Origin: Campylorhamphus procurvoides | Taxonomy: Eukaryota; Chordata; Aves; Passeriformes; Dendrocolaptidae | Direction of reading: 5' to 3' | DNA length: 64,000 bases | Assembly: GCA_013396655.1 (NCBI GenBank) | Contig: WBMV01003161.1 | Coordinates: forward strand, 2,106,059-2,170,058 | Part shown: positions 53,528 to 64,000 of the stretch, piece after piece | How the letters are laid out: each line of letters opens with the position of its first letter | Position numbering within the stretch: position 1 is the stretch's first letter | Notes under the pieces: generated by a model | Seen by the model: only the letters and a program-made list of their open reading frames with translations | What the model was told of the DNA's origin: nothing | Databases searched by the model: none | Program-made: the position numbers and the translations under genes

Positions 53528-56500
53528 GGCACCGCAGGGATGGGGATGGGGATGGCGGTGGCGGCACGAAGGAGCGGGGGCACGGCCCTGCCGCGGGTCC
53601 CAGTGCGGTGGTGGCGGCGGTGGTGATGGCACAGGGGAGCAGGTGGACGGTCCCACCACGGTGCCCTGTGCCATGGACGTGGCACTGTGAGGGTGGGGGG
53701 ACTCTCTGAGGTGGCTGTGCAGCCCCCTCGGTGCCCGCTCCCTCAGGGCGATGTGCAGGATGTGCTCCTGGCGAAGGTGTGAGGGAGCAGGTCTGGCCTT
53801 CACTTGGGCTCATCCCCACTCGGGGCTGAGAGGACAAGCGGCAGGGCCTGGGGCATGCAAAAAAATCATTATTCTGATTCGTTTCCTGGCCAGTTTGGCT
53901 ATCACCAGCAGATAGGAGCAATAATTGTTTCTTCTTGCTCTGACGAAACTAAACTGGCGCTGGAAAAAAATGGCGTGTCTGAAGAACAGAAATGTTGAGG
54001 TGTTACCATGTGTTGAGTTTAAGGCTTTTCGTCCACAGACTTGGGCGCTTGGGCAATGCCAAAGCTGGTAATGCTATTGTAAGGTATGTTGTGGCACATG
54101 AGACATGTCCAGAGCTTGACGCCTTCCTATTCCCTCTTCTTTTTGGTTTGGTCAGTTAAGTACCATATAATCTTTGCTTAGCACTTTTCATTGACAGTCC
54201 TAGGGTTGTGGGAGAAATCAGGATGAGAAAAGAACAAAGTTAATGTGTGCCGTGCTGTGTGCAGTTCCTGGTTTTAGAGCCGTGAGTCGTTAAGAGGTGC
54301 TTTTTGTTCTGGATAGTGGCATTTCACAGCTATTTAAGGATTTGTAGATTGAGTCAAGTCAGTACTTTGTCTTCAATAGGCAACTGGTGGGGTTCTTTGG
54401 AAGGTGCTGTTGGGAAGGCATTACTGCGAGTGGTCATTAAAACTCTGCCTGAACTTGAAGGAATAAAGAATTTCCAACATAGCAAACGTGGATAAAGTGA
54501 TTTCTGTTCTTGAAATTTTTATGTGTTCTTTTGTGATTGGTGAGTGATACAATGTTATGTGAAACCCTAATTGATCCAGTTATGCAAAGTTTGGGGCAAA
54601 GAATGGGCCATGCATTCATGTAAGCACTATTGAAAATGCTTGCTTTTGTAAACTCTGATTTTGTTGCCATTTACTATAGTTGATTTGACTAAAAACTTTG
54701 GTTTTCCTAAGGCTTTGGTCACTATGATAACAACCCTGGTATTTTGCCAAAGGCTGAGAAGAAGACCTTGTTGAACTTCCCTATGCAAATTTTATGTAGT
54801 TGCTGCTTTTTCCTCTTTACTTATTGATTTCCATTTGGAAGTCTTAAACATCTTGTGACATCCAGTTTTATCAAAACTTAATATTTTTCTTGCCCCTCTC
54901 TCAGCTATTTCCATTTTTTGAGCCCTTTCTGTTTTTACCACAGAGAAAAGTTGGACAGAACTGAAGACAATGTTGTAGGTGAAAATCCACAATTATTTAT
55001 TTAATCATCTTAGAACTTCTGTGTGATTTCCTGTCATTTAATTCAATACAATCTTTTCTCACTTTTTGTTCATCATTCCACTGTTGGTCAGATAGTCTTA
55101 TTAAACTCTCCACAATGACAAATAGATAGTCCTCGAGTAATTAATTTAGAATACAGCAGTCCATATGATTAGTTAATAATATTTAATGACTTTTGTGCCA
55201 TTCTTTTCTTCATATGTGTTACTAATTATAAGCTTCTCTGAAATTCTCTGGTCTGGGTCTTAGGCTCATAACAATTTTGAGAACAAAGCCATTATTTTTC
55301 TTTTTAAGACAGGGCTTTCAGGCATCACTGATGTTCATTAACTTTTCTCATTTTAAATGGGAAGTGGAACTTGGTAAATACATCACCAAGAATCTCACTA
55401 AGGTTACATATTGATGCAATAGCCTGTTCTCTTTCCTGCTTTATTTTGCCATATTAAATGTCCATGAGATATTTTTGCCTGGGAAGGCAGTTCCAGCTTA
55501 CTGGATTTCTATACACATTTGAGAATTCACAATGTCTTTTGATTTGCTCCATTTCCAAGTAGAATTCCTCATCTTGTAAGTACGAAACAACCCTTGTTTC
55601 ACACGAATGGGGTGTGTGTTGCACTGGGGTGTATACAGTCATGTTTTTGCCATTAATTCAGTCTGATGTGTGATGTAGATCTCTGGAGCAGGGTTGACCT
55701 GCTCTTATTTATTTGTCCTTCGCCAGTATTCTGTGCAGATTCTGTCAGCTACAGTCTTTTATATAATCCTTCAACTGACCAGCAGAAACACTGAGTAGCA
55801 CTGGACCTTCCTTAAAGCATCAGTAGTGGAGGATAAAATGTCTTGCGCAGGGTATAGCACCTGACTCTGTGCCAGGTCTTTTGGAATAAGTACCTGTGTG
55901 TGCTTTCAACCAAGCTAAATGTGATGCCATTTTCCCTCTTTCCTTGAATTCCTTTATGTGTGCCATATGGTAAGACCCTGAAGCAGCTTATACATAATAA
56001 TTTGTTGCACATCTGTCCTTGTCAGAAGTGTTAAATGATCCTTTGTAATGTTTCCAGGTGACTCTTGATGCAAGAAATATAAGCTAGGTAAGTTTAGTAC
56101 TGCAAGATGTTACACGTGTGTGGAACTGGCTCTGATTTTTCATTAGCATTTTTTTCCCTGAAAATATGGCATTTAAGTACACAGTTTGTTTTTTTTATTG
56201 AGGAAATCTGTTAAAGCTGAAGTTTTCTTTCCTGAGTAACAATCTATGAGAGCCAAAGTTTAAAGTGACTTTATGCCTCTTCTCTTTTTCTTTAACTGTG
56301 TGTATTTATATTTTTTTTTCCCAACTGCAGAAGAAGTTAAAGGGGAAGAAGCTTTTTATAGTGTATCAGGCTATAATGAGCTATGATTTTTAAGAGCTAA
56401 GAAAACAGCTTTAACTATTGACGAGGTGGATTTAAAATATTTTTCCTAAGCCTCGCTAATAATTTATGAGGTGGTTTTAGATTCCAGGTTTTCTTAGTGT

Positions 56501-59157
56501 TGAATAACTTCTAAATCAGACTGTTGTGTGGCACTAAATCTTATAGAGATCTAAGTATAGTAGGTCAGAAACTACAAAGTATTTTTATCCAGTCCAACCT
56601 ATATTCTTGTCAGAAAGCCATACCAAATTTATTTAGCGAGACCTATTTTCTGTAAGCCTATGTTTAGCATTGCTTTGTGCCACCATCCTTTATTTTTCTG
56701 TTGATTATATACCATGATGATTTTGTGCAAGACTGATATCGAGCTAACCTATCAGTGTCACCCTGGGGTTTTTTTGTTTTAAATTTAGTGTTTTATTTCC
56801 TTTGCAGCCTTCTTTAGCCTCAGCATTTACTGAAAACTAGCAGCAGTGTTCCAAGAGCTTGTCATCTTGTTCCTGTAAGAATTCTTAGACACTGGCTGTC
56901 TAATTCTGCAGATATTAAAATAGTCACTCTTGGCAGATAAACCTGAAATTTTTCAACCCAGTGATTGAGGTAAAAAAAAGTAGTGAGGTGGTTCTTAGCC
57001 TTGTAAAAAGCTTTCCTGACATGGACCCTTGTGTTTCTGCAGAGCCAGCACATTTTCGTAGAATTACAACAGAATGAGAGAAGGGAGGGTGAAAATACTT
57101 GTTGTGACTGTAGTGACAATACCAATAATTTAAAAATGCAGCATTTTATTATCTGAACAGTAATAATTTTTGCAATAAACATCTACTGCCTGTGTTACCA
57201 AGATTGATTAAATATGCTGTTAATCCCATACTTTAAAAACCAGGCTCTTATCAGATAATAATGTCACCACAAGTTGTCAGCTACAGGATTGGTTTTATTT
57301 ATTATCTTTTACTTTGTAACTAAAAAACATCATGTAAAATTCCAGAATTTTTGACAGAAGTGCTTTGCAAAATATAAATCCTGGAAATATTTTGCTCATT
57401 AGAAGGACATTTCATTACTACTACTTTTCTCATGAAGGGAGACATCTTAGTAATAAAAACCCCCCAGTGCTGTGTGGTCCTTTTAAATAACTTTTTCCTA
57501 AGTAAGGGCTCTGTGCCTTAGTTAATCTCAATTATACAGGTGGCATTCTGATCCTGTCCTCTTTCAGATAGCTTCACAGGGATTATGTAACAGATTTCTA
57601 CATTTCATATCCGGATCCTACTGAATATTTATGAAGCTCAAAGATCAATTATTGTACTTTCTAAGGTGATCTGTGACGAATTTATTAAAGCTTGTCAAAG
57701 TGAAATTGCATGACACTGGAAATGTAGATATTCAGTGAGGAAACCAGAGCCTGCAGGTGCAGGGGATGCAGAGGAAAGTGTGCCTTGTGTGTGTGCCAAA
57801 AGGGCTCTTAATTGAGGAGTGGAATTAGCAGAAGTGGTACAATGGGTCACTGGTGCCCTTTCCCCAGAGACTTGGTAGGTTCCCACTTAGCAAGAAAGTC
57901 ACAGGTACCCCGTGAAACTCAGTGGTATGAAACTACTGCAAGACAGATTAGCTGGTTAGAATATTCTTTTAATCTAAAAATCATTAACACCATAGGCTTC
58001 AGCTGCCTGTGCAATGCCTCGGAGATCCCACATGATGTCTGCATTCTGTGATTTAAAGTGACTCAGGTAATTTTAGGGTGGCATTTCATGCTATTCTGTG
58101 ATTCTATTTCATTTATTTTGTAAGACAGCAGACATTTATTCTTTTAGAATTATTTTTGACAGGATCAGTCTGTTATCTAGTAGCCTCTTGATTTGTTGGC
58201 AGGATGTGTTCAGGGTGGCTTTATTTTATTTTATTTTTCTAGTGAAAAAGAGCATATTTTTATTTTTTCCTTCCCCAGTCCTTCAGTTCTGGCTTTGGTA
58301 GTGATCAGTGTCATGCCAGTGTTTTCAGAGGAAGAGTTGGGTGTTGAATGAGGTTTTACCACTGATTCAGAAAGAAAATTTGTCTTTGCTGGCATTGGGC
58401 CAAATGGTAAATGTTTGTATTTAACTGTGGTTTGAAACATAGTATGAACAATAAGAGAGTTGTGAATGTAGTATTTACTTGTATCATGTTTAAATAACTG
58501 ACTGCTAGTGCTACCGAGGAAATTTTGCACAAAGATTACAAGGGAAAACAGGCATTTCCTCCTTTGGAAAGCAGCTCTTGCTCCACTTGAGAGCGGTGTT
58601 TTCTGAATCACGTGGCCAGATGCTTTGAGTCGGCTAAGAAAGCTGAATCAGAGCTATTGCGCAGCTTCTGAGTCAGCTTTTCAAAGTTTAATAAAATTGG
58701 TTGGTTACGTTTGTTTTATTTAAAACAAAATAAAATTGTAAAAGCAGTCCAAATCTGTTAAAGAAGACAGAGAAATTTTAGAAAGCTTTGAACTTTGTCA
58801 TGTCATGGAGAGATGTTGAAAGACAGGCTTCTATCTTAGGAGTTGAAGAAAGAAAGTATCGGGTCTCTATCGATAAACATCTGTTTCTTCTTTTAAATTG
58901 GGTTTATATTTTGCTTTGGATTATTTTATGGTTGATTTTCTTGTAATAGAGAAACTGTCAGTGGGTAGTGTTTAAGCATAGCTACAATTTACAGTTCCCA
59001 TAAAACATGATACACTGACACATGCTTTTACCCCCTGATTTCTGAGCGAGGTACAAGCCTGAGCAGTGAAATAGAAACAATTGGAGGCATGATTGCACAC
59101 TTTAGTGATGCCTGCTCAGGTTTAGGTTTTAGTATGCTGTGTGTTGAATCAAATAGG

Positions 59158-59283
59158 GGTGGCACTGGTTGAGCACTGGAATAGGCTCCCCAGGGAAGGA
59201 GGGCTGTCCTGTGCAGGGTCAGGAGTTGGACTCGATGATCTTTTGGGTCCCTTCCAACTCAGGATACTCTGTGATTCTATGAT
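59158..59283 (+). mobile_element. CR1 LINE 3'-end fragment
   Basis: Sense CR1 tail: 'gagcactggaataggctccc', 'gagttggactcgatgatctt' and 'gggtcccttccaactcagga', ending in 'actctgtgattctatgata'. The tail is well preserved, suggesting a relatively young copy. Confidence 0.93.
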
Positions 59284-62200
59284 AACACTTGTTTCTCACC
59301 ACCATTATCCTCCCAATAGTGACTGGAAGCAGGGCAAAACCCCAAAGAGAAGCTGTGGCCTGCTTAAGAAGAACTCTCCTTAGTTTCTTTTTCCAGGGGG
59401 CCAAATGCTCCTTCCAAACTATGGCTTTGGTTGCTGTCAAAGGAGATGGTTTAAACAAGTGTTTCAAGAGATGTATGGTGGGCAACTGGGCATTCCCAGC
59501 AGAGACTCTCAGACCCAGAATGAGCAGGTCCAGGTTATGGCATTTTCTCACCTGTCTGAAGTTGGTTGTACCAAAGGGGAGGTTGGTCTGACTGAGGCCA
59601 ACGGCGGTGTGGTTCCTTGAAGGTGGAGGTGGGCAAATGATTTAGTATTTGCTGGTGTTTTCCTAAAATTATACCAGCCAGAACAGCTTCAAGGAGATGA
59701 TGAATCTGCACATTTTCTATGCAGTAGCTGAAGTAGGAACGTGCTTAAATCCTGCCTCTATCCAGGGCTAAGCACCTTTCTCTAGGGAACATTTTGGATT
59801 CACGCTCTCTTGAAATTAGGATCATAAGCCCTTTCTTTCAAAAAGGGAGCAAAGGTCAATCTTTGCTTTCAAAACCCAGGAGGTGGCAATGGTTCTGGTT
59901 CCCTTTTCGTCATTAGCAGAGCTGTTATCCGCTAGACTGCTCACCACATGTGTGGGAGACTTCAACCCAGCCATCCTCCTTCCTGAGGGGATTAATGCCC
60001 GTAATTCTTTCCATCAGAGTGAATTTCGTAATCACCAGACTGTTGACTAGTGTAAGGTGGTGTTGCTGTGAGAAAGACAGACTGAACACAGCAATGTAGC
60101 CCAACATAGGAGGTATTCAATGACTGAGGACTAAGGTGTTTACAAGGGGAATAATCCATTAAAGCAAACTAGTAATTTCAGAAGTGCAGAACAATCAATT
60201 AATTTTTGCATTGCAGGTCAGATTCTGTTCAAAGATGTGTGAGTACCTCCCTGGTGATTTCCATACACAATTTGAAAGCAGGGATAGAATTTGAGCTTGG
60301 AAAGTGTAAGAAACAAAAAAACCTGCACAAATAAATCGTGAAATAAAATAATCTGCCTCATAAAATGTTTTGGTGAATTGCAAAAGGTAAATAGACAAAT
60401 TAAATGTGAAACATTGGGAAAATGGGGAACTGGACACAAAATACATTATCTGTAAAGTACATGTATATATGTAGGTATTTATATGTAAATTTCCAGTTGA
60501 GCTACGAAAGTGGTTATAGGTGTGGCCAAAACACTGAGCAAAAAGTGTTATTTCTCCTAATAGTAGTTACAAAGCTATGTAACAATGTATCTAAATTTTT
60601 ATAATAATGGTTTGGCTTGGTTACAAGGTAACTTACACTGTTTTAGTAGAGGTGACAGAAACACCTTTCAAGGTGGCTTTTTGGGTTGTGTTTTTTGCAA
60701 ACCTTAGTGCAGACTGTTTGAAAACCACAAGTTCTTTTTGGTCCTCTGCCTTTCACTTTTATATTAATAAAAATTTAAATTTTTATTATAGATGGAGAGA
60801 ATTTAGCTAATAAAAGAGGCAAGGAAGATAAATTTGCTTTTATAACTTAGATGGATAAAGATTGGCTTGTAGGAGATGAGAGTAAAACAAAGCCATGCTA
60901 ATAATAACTACAAGTATGCACCTGTGATTTTGTGGTTCATCGTAAATATTTTCACTTTGGTTTCATTCCAGTGTCACTTTGGCAGTTATGAGTTCGTGGT
61001 TTTTTGTTCATTTTTGAGATCTCCTTGTGGTTTTGAGGGTGCATGTGTATATATGTATTCATATATAAGTTAGGATGGTGTTGAACAATAACATATCCTG
61101 AAATAAAATTGTGCACGTGTAGATTCAAATAAAACATACAGGATTTTTTTTGTTGTTGTTGTCGTCATTAGTTTGAAATTTAATTTTAAAATTACCTAAA
61201 TTTCACTTGAGCTGCAGCCAGTTTGCCTCGATTGGAATAGGGTGATAGTTACAGTCAGGTCTCCTCGTGCAGCTTTTTTTTCCTGTTCTTACATGAAAGA
61301 TTTGCACAGGCAGGAGGGACTGACTAACTGTGGTTCATGTCATCAAACAAATGGAAGGGAATATCTCAGGAGCTGTTGTTTTCAAATGTTTACATTAAAG
61401 AAGTCTGGCCTGTTCTTGAAAGCTCTTGAAGGGATTTTGAACTTTACTTGTCCTCTCAGATGTTGGCATAGAGTTGTAATATGATGGTGATATAGGTAAT
61501 GAGTTTCCCAATGAATGGGTTATTCTTATGGAATCTTGACTTGTAATTGCCTCTTCACAGTCTGTTCCTCATCATGACTTTCTAGGACTGGCTTACTAAA
61601 TTTGGCAAGGGAGTTTCAACTCTAAGACAGCCATTTTGCAACCTACATTTTCTTCTCTTTCTGCTAATATCAGTGACTGTAATTGCTGTCCTGTATCTTC
61701 TTATGAGATGGATGGTGTGAAAATGTGTCGGTCCCTTGAAGAGGCCTCTTAAAGTCACTTGGCAAGTAAAGTTGTCCTTAAATAAGCAGTTGTTCTCTGC
61801 TGACTTCTGTGCAGGTGGTGTCTTTTAAGCAGCTGCAATACTGTCATGGCTTGGGAAAAAATAAGTAACGTGCAGCCCTTGCACAAGGCAGCTCCTGGGA
61901 GGTGTGGGTAGGGTACAGCACTGTGTGCTGTGGTTGAGAAAGGTAATTCACAACAGTAATACAGGACAAAGTAATTCTTTTGGACAAAGCTATAGAAATA
62001 GGAAAATATTGCGTTAACTATGTGTCAGTATAGTTAAGGGAATGATTTCTGCTAATCCAGCTGTCAGCAGGGCCCAGACTTGGCTACACTCCATTATCCT
62101 TTTTGTTGAGAAAGGAGGAAGGAGTAATTGGAAATTCCATGATCTCTGATGTCAAGTCAAAGATCTTCCCAGGCAAGTGTCTTCATCGAGAGGAAGGTTG

Positions 62201-62904
62201 ATATGTGATATAGTTGTCTGTTGTTATCAGAGAATTTAAATCTTAAGAGTAAAATTTGTGTTAGAAATAGAAATACTTCAAAAAGAGAAAATGTCACTAT
62301 TGAGAGTTTATGCACATAAATAAAATACTGGAGGATGTATGAAAGAAAAATCTCCCTTTTGCATGATCAGAATTTGTGAAGATTTACTTTGAGGTTTTCA
62401 GATCAATTTTTGACATTTTATTTTTCTTGTCATTTGATGAGTATTTTTCTTTGTTTCTGGTTCTTCACAACTCTTCTTTGTGCACCATCTCTGATATCTA
62501 TGGGAAAGTGCATAGTTTTGCTGCAGGGCAAAGGGGACAACCTACTTTTTATATTTGTGCTCACACCATACTAGTGATTGTTTATTAAGTCAGGAACAAG
62601 ACTTGAATTTTTAAAGTGATGTGGTTATCATCTGTGCTTACCTACATAAAAATATTAAGGATGAAAAGAAGTTAAGTCTCATTGGTCTGGTTTAGTTTTG
62701 AAATAAAGTATTGACTGCACACGTGGAGGATATAATTAAATGACATTAGGAAAGAGGAAGTGTGAAGATGCCAGTGCAGTTGTTTAAATACCTAAAAAAC
62801 ATTATGTATAAACAATGTGTGTCACAAGAATGCAATTCTTTAACTTAAACAAAAGGGGACTAAGGGGGTGTGAACACAGATCTTTTGAAGGGGATTGTGT
62901 CAAG

Positions 62905-63150
62905 TGGGGAAAGAAGTAGATCATGTTGCAGCAATGAAGACTGATCGTGGACAAACAGAGTTTTCTAGTGGAAGTATTGAAAAGTTGGAATAATCACCAT
63001 TGTGGGAACAATGGTGCATCCATTGCCCCAGGTCTTTAAGAACAGGTTTGATTACCTGTATTGTTCCCACCAGGCAGTTTAATTATCATGCCCTCGGGCT
63101 GAGGGATGGGCTGTCTGACCTTTGGTGGTTCCTTCCATCTCTCCTTTGGT
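62905..63150 (+). mobile_element. old, diverged CR1-like LINE fragment
   Basis: Weakly preserved CR1 wording: 'ttctagtggaagtattgaaa', 'catccattgccccaggtctt' and 'gatgggctgtctgacctttg', then 'gttccttccatct'. The match is partial, and the 5' limit is uncertain. Confidence 0.5.
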
Positions 63151-64000
63151 TAACAGATCTTTAACTACACATTGGAGAGATTTTAATAGGATCAGAGTAC
63201 ATGATACATCCTGAAACCTATTTTCCACTCCTGTAACCTGTTTATCAGTTTATTCTATTTTAACCGGAATTCGTTGTATTTGTAAAAAAAGTTCTGGTAG
63301 TTTTCAAGGAAAGGTTGTTTTTTTCAATGGGTTTGGTTTTTTGGAGGCGTACTTCTTGCATGTCATCCTCTAGGACAATACTGTGATGAGTCCCTGTCAT
63401 CCTTCTGTTTAAATATTCTTCTTTGCTGTAATGTTGCATCCAGGCCAGTTACAGAATTGTTATTCTGCTTGGAAAAACTACAGGGATTCATTGAGTTCCT
63501 TGTGGGGAAAAACATGTCCTGAGTGTGGATCAGAATGAGCAATTGTTCCAGCTGGCTGCATCCATGCACGAGGAGGAAACTGTTGATTTCAGTAGCTGCA
63601 GCTTGGCATATGGTTCATACGTAGGTAGCTGTGTTTGACAGTGAGTTCTGTAATCCCACCTAATTTTATTTTATCTGTGAGTGCGTGTCCCCTTAGGAAA
63701 AATTAATTTCTTGGCGGGACTAACAGTAAGAGGATGAATACTGTGGGACCTGAAGGTTGTGTATCTAATGCAACAACAAATATCAGAAGAAATCTTGTGT
63801 TTTTATAATGCTTCATTACCAGTCTTCTTGTCCATGAGCAGAAGAGTGAGGAAATGAGAACGGATTTCTTCACAAGGCATTATTAGTCATAGCTGATAAA
63901 TTATTTTAATAGCTAAAGAGTATGCTAACACTCACCTACACGGCTATGGCTTCATATCTGCTTATAGTTTGCAGAGAAGGTAACTGCTACTGGGAATATT

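Larger units (their letters stand above)
52676..53690. promoter_or_regulatory. CpG island and putative bidirectional THOC7/ATXN7 promoter
   Basis: Very GC- and CpG-rich sequence spanning THOC7 intron 1, exon 1 and about 450 bp beyond. A ZNF143/STAF-like element (TTCCCACAATGCA, from 53301) lies 53 bp above the THOC7 ATG. A YY1-like ATGGCGGC at 53247-53254 overlaps the start codon on the opposite strand. No TATA box is seen. In other vertebrates THOC7 and ATXN7 are transcribed divergently from such a region. Two undetermined bases (53180, 53365) show the assembly is imperfect here. Confidence 0.7.
53330..64000 (+). other. presumed ATXN7 5' non-coding exon and first intron
   Basis: By conserved gene order, the gene divergent from THOC7 is ATXN7, encoding the ataxin-7 subunit of the SAGA deubiquitinase module, and its first exons are non-coding in mammals. 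I see no ataxin-7 coding exon in this stretch: there is no CAG/polyglutamine start region and no recognisable ataxin-7 peptide. The DNA is AT-leaning with CR1 copies at 59158-59283 and about 62905-63150. The assignment rests on synteny only, and the first exon's limits cannot be fixed from sequence. Confidence 0.35.

Noticed and set aside
53013..53690. 225-codon + strand frame across the CpG island, considered as an ataxin-7 N-terminus
   Set aside because: It lacks the ataxin-7 start and polyglutamine context, crosses two Ns and the minisatellite, and its triplet repeats are not CAG on this strand.
52649..53803. 384-codon - strand open frame and related 159-263 codon frames, Pro/Ser/Arg-rich
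   Set aside because: They are read-through of the 32-bp minisatellite and CpG island. The same repeat peptide appears in several frames, and the true THOC7 exons 1 and 2 lie inside with splice sites.
58070..58106. Sequence resembling a CR1 tail tip (attctgtgattctat)
   Set aside because: Only about 15 bp match with no CR1 sequence before it.
59289..59620. Two overlapping + strand frames after the CR1 tail at 59283
   Set aside because: No protein resemblance, no paired splice sites in a conserved frame; probably chance.

Overview
This window is vertebrate nuclear DNA, almost certainly from a bird. It has two intron-bearing genes with GT-AG junctions. The only interspersed repeats I recognise are scattered, mostly 5'-truncated CR1 LINE fragments; there are no Alu- or L1-type repeats. 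Introns are short, and GC-rich promoter and minisatellite sequence sits in otherwise AT-leaning DNA. CR1 also dominates crocodilian and turtle genomes, so the bird call is an inference. I did not try to name a species.

Layout: (1) 1-4108 is intergenic, with one antisense CR1 remnant. (2) 4109-6803, + strand, is a complete four-exon gene for sentan (SNTN), a motile-cilium tip protein of 147 residues, with a polyadenylation signal at 6901. (3) About 6930-44780 is a roughly 38 kb intergenic stretch. It holds CR1 fragments, simple repeats, a 52-nt near-palindrome, a 32-bp minisatellite in a small CpG-rich patch, and no exon I can recognise. (4) 45047-53248, - strand, is a complete eight-exon gene for THO complex subunit 7 (THOC7), 204 residues. 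(5) About 52680-53690 is a CpG island covering THOC7 exon 1 and a second, larger 32-bp-period minisatellite in THOC7 intron 1. It carries a ZNF143-like site and a YY1-like site, as expected of a bidirectional housekeeping promoter. (6) 53330-64000 has no recognisable coding exon. By the conserved vertebrate order SNTN - THOC7 - ATXN7 it should be the non-coding 5' end and first intron of ATXN7 on the + strand.

The genes do not form a pathway: SNTN is a ciliated-cell gene, THOC7 an mRNA-export gene, and ATXN7 (if present) a SAGA chromatin gene. I found no previously undescribed system. The observations most worth checking are the G-rich minisatellite in the shared THOC7/ATXN7 promoter region, the 52-nt hairpin, the tandem NAGNAG acceptor in SNTN, and the apparent lack of a C3orf49-like gene between SNTN and THOC7. 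Many open frames of 60-230 codons occur here; those I examined are chance frames, repeat read-through or antisense CR1.
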